Positions 58,959 to 64,000 of a stretch of 64,000 nucleotides of DNA are shown one piece after another. Position numbers and translations under genes: made by a program. Below the pieces are notes generated by a model. It did no database searches. It worked only from the letters and a program-made list of their open reading frames with translations, and had not been told where the DNA came from. Numbering within the stretch: the first letter of the stretch is position 1; each line of letters starts with the position of its first letter. Source of the stretch: Streptomyces hygroscopicus (GTDB lineage: Bacteria; Actinomycetota; Actinomycetes; Streptomycetales; Streptomycetaceae); the NCBI RefSeq assembly GCF_026168105.1, contig NZ_LBMW01000007.1:124001-188000 (forward strand), given 5' to 3'.

Positions 58959-60410
58959 ATGCCCACCTCGGCCCCCGCCAAGGCCTCCGCTCCGCAGCAG
59001 CCCGGTACCCGGCCCCCGTCCGGCGTCCTCGACCGCTACTTCAAGATCTCCGAGCGGGGAAGCACGCTGTCGCGTGAGATCCGCGGCGGTTTCGCCACCT
59101 TCTTCGCGATGGCGTACATCATCGTGCTGAACCCGATCATCCTCGGCAGCGCGAAGGACATGTACGGGCATCACCTCGACCACGGTCAGCTGGTCACCGC
59201 GACCGCTCTGACCGCCGCCTTCACCACGCTGCTCATGGGCGTGATCGGGAACGTCCCGATCGCGCTGGCCGCCGGCCTCGGTGTGAACACGGTCGTCGCG
59301 CTCCAGCTCGCGCCGCGCATGTCCTGGCCGGACGCGATGGGCATGGTCGTCCTCGCCGGTTTCGTGGTGATGCTGCTGGTCGCGACCGGTCTGCGCGAGC
59401 GCGTCATGAACGCCGTGCCGCTCGGGCTGCGCAAGGGCATCTCGATCGGCATCGGCCTGTTCATCATGCTGATCGGCCTGGTGGACTCCGGCTTCGTCAC
59501 CCGCATCCCGGACATCGCCCAGACCACGGTTCCGCTCCAGCTCGGCGCGGGCGGCCACCTCACCGGCTGGCCGGTCCTGGTGTTCGTACTCGGCACGCTG
59601 CTCACCTTCGCGCTGATCGTCCGCAAGGTGCCGGGCGCGATCCTGATCTCGATCGTCACGATGACGGTCCTCGCGCTCGTCCTCAACGCGGTTGCCAAGA
59701 TCCCCTCCTGGGGTCTGACCGTGCCGAAGTGGCCGGGCAACCCGGTCGCCAGCCCCGACTTCGGCCTGATCGGCAAGGTCAGTCTCTTCGGCGGCTTCGG
59801 CAAGGTCGGCGTGCTGACCGGCATCCTGTTCGTCTTCACGGTGCTGCTCTCGTGCTTCTTCGACGCGATGGGCACGATCATGGGCATCAGCGACGAGGCC
59901 AAGCTGACGGACGCCGAGGGCAACATGCCGGGCATCAACAAGGTCCTCTTCGTCGACGGCATTGCCGTCGCGGCGGGTGGCGTCAGCTCCTCCTCGGCCA
60001 CCACCTGCTTCGTGGAGTCCACGGCCGGCGTCGGCGAGGGCGCCCGCACGGGCTTCGCAAATGTCGTGACGGGCGCCCTCTTCGCGGTGGCCCTCTTCCT
60101 CGCCCCGGTCGCCACGATGGTCCCCTCCCAGGCGGCCACCCCGGCGCTGGTCGCGGTGGGCTTCCTGATCCTTTCCAACTCGGTCAGGGAGATCGACTGG
60201 GCGGACCACACGATCGCGATCCCGGCCTTCGTGACGATGATGATGATGCCGTTCACGTACTCGATCACGAACGGTATCGGCATGGGCTTCATCACCTTCG
60301 CGGTCCTGCGTCTGGCCGCCGGGCGCGGCCGGGAGGTTCCGGTTCCCATGTACGTCGTGGCGGCGGTCTTCGGTTTCTACTACCTGATGCCGGCGCTGGG
60401 CCTGACCTGA
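58959..60410 (+). CDS. NCS2 (AzgA/PbuG-type) purine permease
   Basis: Product of 483 residues with 12 or more membrane segments. Typical blocks: STLSREIRGGFATFFAMAYI, IVLNPIIL, ALAAGLGVNTVVALQLAP, RKGISIGIGLFIMLIGLVDS, LLSCFFDAMGTIMGISDEAK and SSSATTCFVESTAGVGEGAR. These are the AzgA-group motifs for proton-coupled uptake of adenine, guanine or hypoxanthine across the plasma membrane. Which base is used cannot be read from sequence. The 58721-58958 leader is AT-richer and holds the promoter. Confidence 0.94.
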   Translation: MPTSAPAKASAPQQPGTRPPSGVLDRYFKISERGSTLSREIRGGFATFFAMAYIIVLNPIILGSAKDMYGHHLDHGQLVTATALTAAFTTLLMGVIGNVPIALAAGLGVNTVVALQLAPRMSWPDAMGMVVLAGFVVMLLVATGLRERVMNAVPLGLRKGISIGIGLFIMLIGLVDSGFVTRIPDIAQTTVPLQLGAGGHLTGWPVLVFVLGTLLTFALIVRKVPGAILISIVTMTVLALVLNAVAKIPSWGLTVPKWPGNPVASPDFGLIGKVSLFGGFGKVGVLTGILFVFTVLLSCFFDAMGTIMGISDEAKLTDAEGNMPGINKVLFVDGIAVAAGGVSSSSATTCFVESTAGVGEGARTGFANVVTGALFAVALFLAPVATMVPSQAATPALVAVGFLILSNSVREIDWADHTIAIPAFVTMMMMPFTYSITNGIGMGFITFAVLRLAAGRGREVPVPMYVVAAVFGFYYLMPALGLT

Positions 60411-60458
60411 TCCGGATCGGCCGGGGCGGGGAGCCCGGCCGAACGTCCTCTCCCGGGG

Positions 60459-60641
60459 TCAGGTGACCCCGTAGAACCTCTCCGTCTCCTCGACGGCGGC
60501 CTGGAACCGCTCGTCGAAGTCACCGCGGATGAGCGTCCGGACGACATAGTCCTGGACGCTCATTCCTCTTTTCGCGGCGTGGTGCCGGAGCCGGTCGAGC
60601 AGCTCCCCGTCTATCCGCACGCTGAGCACGCTGGTCCCCAT
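60459..60641 (-). CDS. Ribbon-helix-helix DNA-binding protein
   Basis: Product of 60 residues. The beta strand SVLSVRIDGELLDRLRHHAA, then RGMSVQDYVVRTLIRGDF, is the RHH fold. The acidic tail FQAAVEETERFYGVT resembles antitoxin-type or plasmid-type RHH ends. No toxin gene is adjacent. It converges on the purine permease gene. Confidence 0.88.
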   Translation of the reverse strand: MGTSVLSVRIDGELLDRLRHHAAKRGMSVQDYVVRTLIRGDFDERFQAAVEETERFYGVT

Positions 60642-60832
60642 GCGTACGAGGGTTGCCGCACCCGAGAGGGCGCTGCGTCACGTTCCGCCGTCATGTCACT
60701 CATATGGGTGATACGCGTAGCTCGGGAGTTTCGCTGACGGGCCTGAAGGCGCGGGCCCCAGTGGTCGGAGTCACCCTTTCGGCGATGCGCTCCGGTGGTC
60801 CTTAGAGAAGGTAATGAGTTATCCTAAAGAGC

Positions 60833-61270
60833 ATGGTTGACCTGACCCATGGCGACGACGCTGCCGCCGTGAACGCTCTGCGCTCCGCTGTGATGCGCCT
60901 GTCGCGCCGACTCAAGCACCAGCGGGTCGACGAGTCGCTGAGCCCGACCGAGATGTCCGTGCTCGGCACCCTCTCCCGCTGCGGCTCCGCCACCCCCGGC
61001 GAGCTCGCCCGCAAGGAACACGTCCAGCCGCCCTCGATGACCCGCATCGTGGCGCTGCTCGAGAGCAAGGGCCTGGTCAGGCTGGAGCCGCACCCCGAGG
61101 ACCGGCGCCAGAAGGTGGTCACGCAGACCGAGCAGGCCGAGGCGATGCTCGAGGAGAGCCGCCGCAAGCGGAACGCCTTCCTGGCCGGACTGGTCGAGGG
61201 ACTGGACGAGGAGGAGTGGGGGAAACTCCGCGCCGCCGCCCCCGTGCTGGAGAAGCTCGCGCACCTGTGA
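60833..61270 (+). CDS. MarR-family transcriptional regulator
   Basis: Product of 145 residues with the MarR winged helix: LSPTEMSVLGTLSRCGSATP, GELARKEHVQPPSMTRIVA (recognition helix), LLESKGLVRLEPHPEDRRQK (wing DxRxK). It probably represses itself and the MFS gene 75 bp downstream, a classic MarR/efflux arrangement. The 30 bases before its start (GGTAATGAGTTATCC region, 60810-60824) are strikingly AT-rich and form a partial inverted repeat, a likely operator over the promoter. Ligand unknown. Confidence 0.94.
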   Translation: MVDLTHGDDAAAVNALRSAVMRLSRRLKHQRVDESLSPTEMSVLGTLSRCGSATPGELARKEHVQPPSMTRIVALLESKGLVRLEPHPEDRRQKVVTQTEQAEAMLEESRRKRNAFLAGLVEGLDEEEWGKLRAAAPVLEKLAHL

Positions 61271-61345
61271 CCAGGGCGCACCCATGACAGACGCGGCCCC
61301 CGCCCGCGTGCGTACGAAGCCGTCATCGCAAGGAGGCGAACCCTT

Positions 61346-62785
61346 TTGAGTTCGGGACCCGGAGCAGCTTCCGCCCCCGCACCGACCACCCACGACTCCC
61401 CGACCGCCCACGACTCCCCAACTGCCCACGACGCCCACCCGGCCCGGACCGACTCCGCCTCCTCGGCTCCCGGGAGCCCCGCGTCCGCCGACGGGGCCGC
61501 GCCCCGCAAGTCGTCGATGTTCAGCTCCCTGCGCGTCCGTAACTACCGCCTCTTCTTCATCGGCCAGGTCGTCTCCAACACCGGCACCTGGATGCAGCGC
61601 ATCGCCCAGGACTGGCTGGTGCTGAGCCTGACCGGCTCCTCCACCGCCGTGGGTGTCACCACGTCGCTGCAGTTCCTGCCGATGCTGCTCTTCGGCCTGT
61701 ACGGCGGCGTCCTGGTCGACCGCCTCCCCAAGCGCCCGACCCTGCTCGTCACCCAGTCGGCGATGGGCGCCACGGGCGTCGTCCTCGCGCTACTGACCCT
61801 TTCCGGCCAGGTCCGGGTCTGGCACGTCTACCTCGCGGCCTTCGCCGTCGGACTCGCCACGGTCCTCGACAACCCGGCCCGCCAGTCCTTCGTCTCCGAG
61901 ATGGTCGGCCCCCGGCAGCTGCAGAACGCGGTCAGCCTGAACTCGGCGAACTTCCAGTCCGCACGTCTGGTCGGCCCCGCGGTGGCGGGCGTCCTGATCA
62001 CCGGCGTCGGCACGGGCTGGGCGTTTTTGTTCAACGGCCTGTCCTTCGTCGCCCCCATCGCCGGTCTGCTCCTCATGCGCTCCCGCGAGCTGCACGTCGT
62101 GGAGCGCGCGCCGCGTGGCAAGGGCCAGCTCCGTGAAGGTCTGCACTATGTCGCCGGGCACCCGGAGCTGATCTGGCCGATCGTGCTGGTCGGCTTCATC
62201 GGCACCTTCGGCTTCAACTTCCCGGTCTGGCTGTCGGCGTACGCGGACGACGTCTTCCATGCGGGTGCCGGCGCCTACAGCCTCTTCAACACGCTGATGG
62301 CGGTGGGCTCGTTGGCCGGCGCGCTGCTCGCCGCCCGCCGCGGCACGGCCCGGCTGCGGCTGCTGATCGCGGCGGCGGCGGCCTTCGGCGCGCTCGAGAC
62401 CGTGGCGGCCGGGGCCCCGTCGCTGTGGCTGTTCTCGCTGCTGATGGTCCCGATAGGCATCTTCGGTCTGACCGTGAACGTCACCGCGAACACGGCCGTC
62501 CAGATGGGCACCGACCCGGTGATGCGCGGACGCGTCATGGCCCTGTTCATGATGGTCTTCGTGGGCGGTACGCCGCTGGGGGCGCCCGTGGTCGGCTGGA
62601 TCACGGACGTGTACGGCGCCCGGGTCGGCTTCGCCGCGGGCGGTCTGATCTCGGCCGGGGCGGCCGTGACCATCGGGCTGATCCTGGCGCGCTCCGGCGG
62701 GCTCCGCCTGGCCGTGGGCTGGCACCGGGGGCACCCCCGGCTGCGGTTCGTACCGCGCGAGCAGCCGGCGCCCGCATCGGCGTGA
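61346..62785 (+). CDS. MFS transporter paired with the MarR regulator
   Basis: Product of 479 residues. The start is TTG 61346, nine bases after a perfect AAGGAGG. A 55-residue cytoplasmic tail contains HDSPTA repeats (61391-61426). It is followed by 12 membrane helices of the enterobactin-exporter/TetV-like MFS group: FSSLRVRNYRLFFIGQVVSN, TGTWMQRIAQDWLVL, LYGGVLVDRLPKRPTL (motif A), DNPARQSFVSEMVG, SLNSANFQSARLVGPAVAG, RGRVMALFMMVFVGGTPLGA. Likely an exporter; substrate unknown. Confidence 0.93.
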   Translation: MSSGPGAASAPAPTTHDSPTAHDSPTAHDAHPARTDSASSAPGSPASADGAAPRKSSMFSSLRVRNYRLFFIGQVVSNTGTWMQRIAQDWLVLSLTGSSTAVGVTTSLQFLPMLLFGLYGGVLVDRLPKRPTLLVTQSAMGATGVVLALLTLSGQVRVWHVYLAAFAVGLATVLDNPARQSFVSEMVGPRQLQNAVSLNSANFQSARLVGPAVAGVLITGVGTGWAFLFNGLSFVAPIAGLLLMRSRELHVVERAPRGKGQLREGLHYVAGHPELIWPIVLVGFIGTFGFNFPVWLSAYADDVFHAGAGAYSLFNTLMAVGSLAGALLAARRGTARLRLLIAAAAAFGALETVAAGAPSLWLFSLLMVPIGIFGLTVNVTANTAVQMGTDPVMRGRVMALFMMVFVGGTPLGAPVVGWITDVYGARVGFAAGGLISAGAAVTIGLILARSGGLRLAVGWHRGHPRLRFVPREQPAPASA

Positions 62786-62813
62786 CCGGGGAAGGGGGCG
62801 CCCACGAGCGCAG

Positions 62814-63332
62814 TCACACGCGCTGTGCCAGCACCTGCCCCGGCCACTGGTCCTCGCCGACCGTGAAGGCCTCCGTGCGCGTGAAGCCGTTGCGCTCGTA
62901 GTAGGCGACGAGCTTGCCGTCGTCGCCCGCGTAGCAGTCGACCCGCAGCAGGGTGACGCCCGCGCGCCTGGTCTCCTCGACGGCGTGGGCGAGCAGCGCG
63001 CTGCCCACACCACGGCCCGAGAAGCGGTGGTCGGCGGCGAACAGATGGACGTAGCGCTCGGGCTCGTCCACGGGAGCGAGATAGTTGCCGGGGCCGTCGG
63101 AGAGTGTGAGGGTGCCCGCGGGGACACCGTCGATCTCCGCGATCCAGGGGGCACCGACCGTCACGTACTTGTGTACCGCCCGCACTGCGCTGGGCCGCCG
63201 GGACCAGGGATGGGTGCCCCACTGCCGGGTCCGTCCCTGTGAGACGAGCCACTCGACCGCGCCGTCGAGCAGGCCGAGGATGACCGGGATGTCGTCGGTG
63301 GTGCCTTTCCGTATCCGCATGCGGCCCATCAT
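62814..63332 (-). CDS. GNAT-family acetyltransferase
   Basis: Product of 172 residues (or 168 from ATG 63320, MRIRKGTTDDIPV). The acetyl-CoA site is VHLFAADHRFSGRGVGSALL with RGVGSALL as motif A. Then come AGVTLLRVDCYAGDDGKLV and the motif B strand YYERNGFTRTEAF. The N-terminal EWLVSQGRTRQWGTHPW block marks a Streptomyces subgroup of unknown substrate. Cytoplasmic, monocistronic. Confidence 0.9.
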   Translation of the reverse strand: MMGRMRIRKGTTDDIPVILGLLDGAVEWLVSQGRTRQWGTHPWSRRPSAVRAVHKYVTVGAPWIAEIDGVPAGTLTLSDGPGNYLAPVDEPERYVHLFAADHRFSGRGVGSALLAHAVEETRRAGVTLLRVDCYAGDDGKLVAYYERNGFTRTEAFTVGEDQWPGQVLAQRV

Positions 63333-63373
63333 GGCCGGTGGCCGAGTGATCCGTTCCCTGGAATGGTGACGTC

Positions 63374-63943
63374 ATGAGACTCTTCGCGGCGGTGCTGCCA
63401 CCTCAGGGCGCGATCCATGAACTCGCCTCGATCGTCCATGAGTTGAAGGGACTGCCGGGGGCCGGAGGGGTGCGCTGGACCGAACGCCCGGGCTGGCACT
63501 TCACGCTCGCCTTCTACGGTGAGGTGGCGGAGGACGTCGTCCCGGACCTGTCGGAGCGGTTGTCGAGGGCGGCCCGGCACACCGAGCCGTTCACGCTGTC
63601 CCTGTGCGGGGGCGGCCGCTTCGGGGGCCGTGCGCTGTGGGTGGGCGCGTCCGGGGACGTGGGGGCGATGCGGCTGCTCGCCGACCGCACGGAGTCCGCG
63701 GGCCGGAAGGCGGGCGTGGAGATGGGGGAGCACCGCCGCTACCGTCCGCATCTGACGCTGGCCCGCGGCCGGGGCTCCGCGGACTTCCGGCCGTACGTCA
63801 CGGCGCTGGACGCGTTCGTGGGGGGTGCGTGGACGGTCGGCGAGCTGTGCCTGGTCCGCAGCCGGCTGCCGAGGTCGGGGATGGCGGGGGAGCACCCGCG
63901 CTACGAGACCGTGGAGCGGTGGGGGCTCGGCGCGGACGGGTGA
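63374..63943 (+). CDS. thpR: RNA 2',3'-cyclic phosphodiesterase (2H family)
   Basis: Product of 189 residues. Two HxTL motifs: HFTL at 42-45 (GWHFTLAFYG) and HLTL at 126-129 (RPHLTLARG), about 84 residues apart, define the 2H phosphodiesterase fold. The family opens 2',3'-cyclic phosphates on RNA ends to 2'-phosphates. The start MRLFAAVLPP is typical for ThpR. Divergent from the GNAT gene, with 41 bp between start codons. Confidence 0.94.
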   Translation: MRLFAAVLPPQGAIHELASIVHELKGLPGAGGVRWTERPGWHFTLAFYGEVAEDVVPDLSERLSRAARHTEPFTLSLCGGGRFGGRALWVGASGDVGAMRLLADRTESAGRKAGVEMGEHRRYRPHLTLARGRGSADFRPYVTALDAFVGGAWTVGELCLVRSRLPRSGMAGEHPRYETVERWGLGADG

Positions 63944-63966
63944 TGAGGGCCGGTTAGTCTCGATAC

Positions 63967-64000
63967 GTGGACCCGAAGACCCGTAACCGGATCATGGCCG
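63967..64000 (+). CDS. Start of an unidentified gene (partial)
   Basis: A GTG at 63967 opens VDPKTRNRIMA to the right edge. The short reading resembles the N-terminus of small Streptomyces membrane proteins (MDPKTRNRIMAG..., memory only). There are only 23 bases after the thpR stop, so co-transcription is likely. Confidence 0.5.
   Translation, partial: MDPKTRNRIMA

Noticed and set aside
60459..60641. RHH protein as half of a toxin-antitoxin pair
   Set aside because: No small toxin-like gene lies on either side; neighbours are a purine permease and a MarR regulator.

Overview
The window reads as Streptomyces chromosome. It has very high G+C with third-position bias, frequent GTG starts, classic Actinobacteria-only families (DUF397, DUF2530, DUF2771, DUF3027, DUF3263, DUF4097) and Streptomyces-type regulatory sites (BldD, Crp, DasR and CIRCE motifs). 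From memory, the gene order of most of the window follows the S. coelicolor core segment around SCO4275 to SCO4337. No tRNA, rRNA, CRISPR array, integrase or insertion sequence was seen.

Layout. 1-4800: end of a multidrug-type MFS pump, a small unknown protein, a lipoprotein M1 peptidase, a decayed acetyltransferase, terD, the ribosome-rescue factor arfB and a flavin reductase. 5100-8070: the GAF-PAS-GGDEF diguanylate cyclase cdgB, with a palindrome in its leader that fits both BldD and Crp consensus sequences, and a membrane-anchored CBM35 protein. 8180-15130: apparent accessory block with a three-gene operon (unknown protein, MoxR ATPase, HExxH/vWA protein), a serine hydrolase broken by a 55-bp tandem duplication, a DUF4097 protein and a truncated regulator. 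15230-19870: amino-sugar block (PfkB kinase, nagA, nagK, divergent sugar-binding lipoprotein) with a DasR-type double site. 20200-23690: trehalose (otsB, otsA) and glucosylglycerate (gpgS) genes.

23840-25613 holds the most interesting unit: a SAM-I riboswitch, a zinc-ribbon threonine-synthase-like PLP enzyme and a ThiS/MoaD-like protein ending in Gly-Gly. Together they suggest a SAM-repressed, thiocarboxylate-dependent route to homocysteine from O-phosphohomoserine rather than ordinary threonine synthesis. 26062-28235: cold-shock protein and CIRCE-controlled groEL2. 28474-36551: an ene-reductase, a carboxylesterase, an HTH/DUF397 pair, murQ with an RpiR regulator, and small unknown proteins. 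36735-44621: cutC, a HelD/HelR-type RNA-polymerase-associated helicase, an XPB helicase and its large partner with a WYL-like C-terminus. 44868-49526: membrane protein, HAD phosphatase, a long cold-shock-domain protein, and mqnD/mqnB of the futalosine menaquinone pathway. 49710-64000: MFS transporter, DUF3027, a sacsin-like GHKL ATPase, a CtpE-type P-ATPase, a purine permease, an RHH regulator, a MarR/MFS pair, a GNAT, thpR and the start of one more gene.

Several in-frame palindromic repeat insertions inside coding genes (mqnD, flavin reductase, possibly nagA and the vWA gene) and several short tandem repeats show active small-scale sequence change. All family assignments come from reading motifs; no database search was run.
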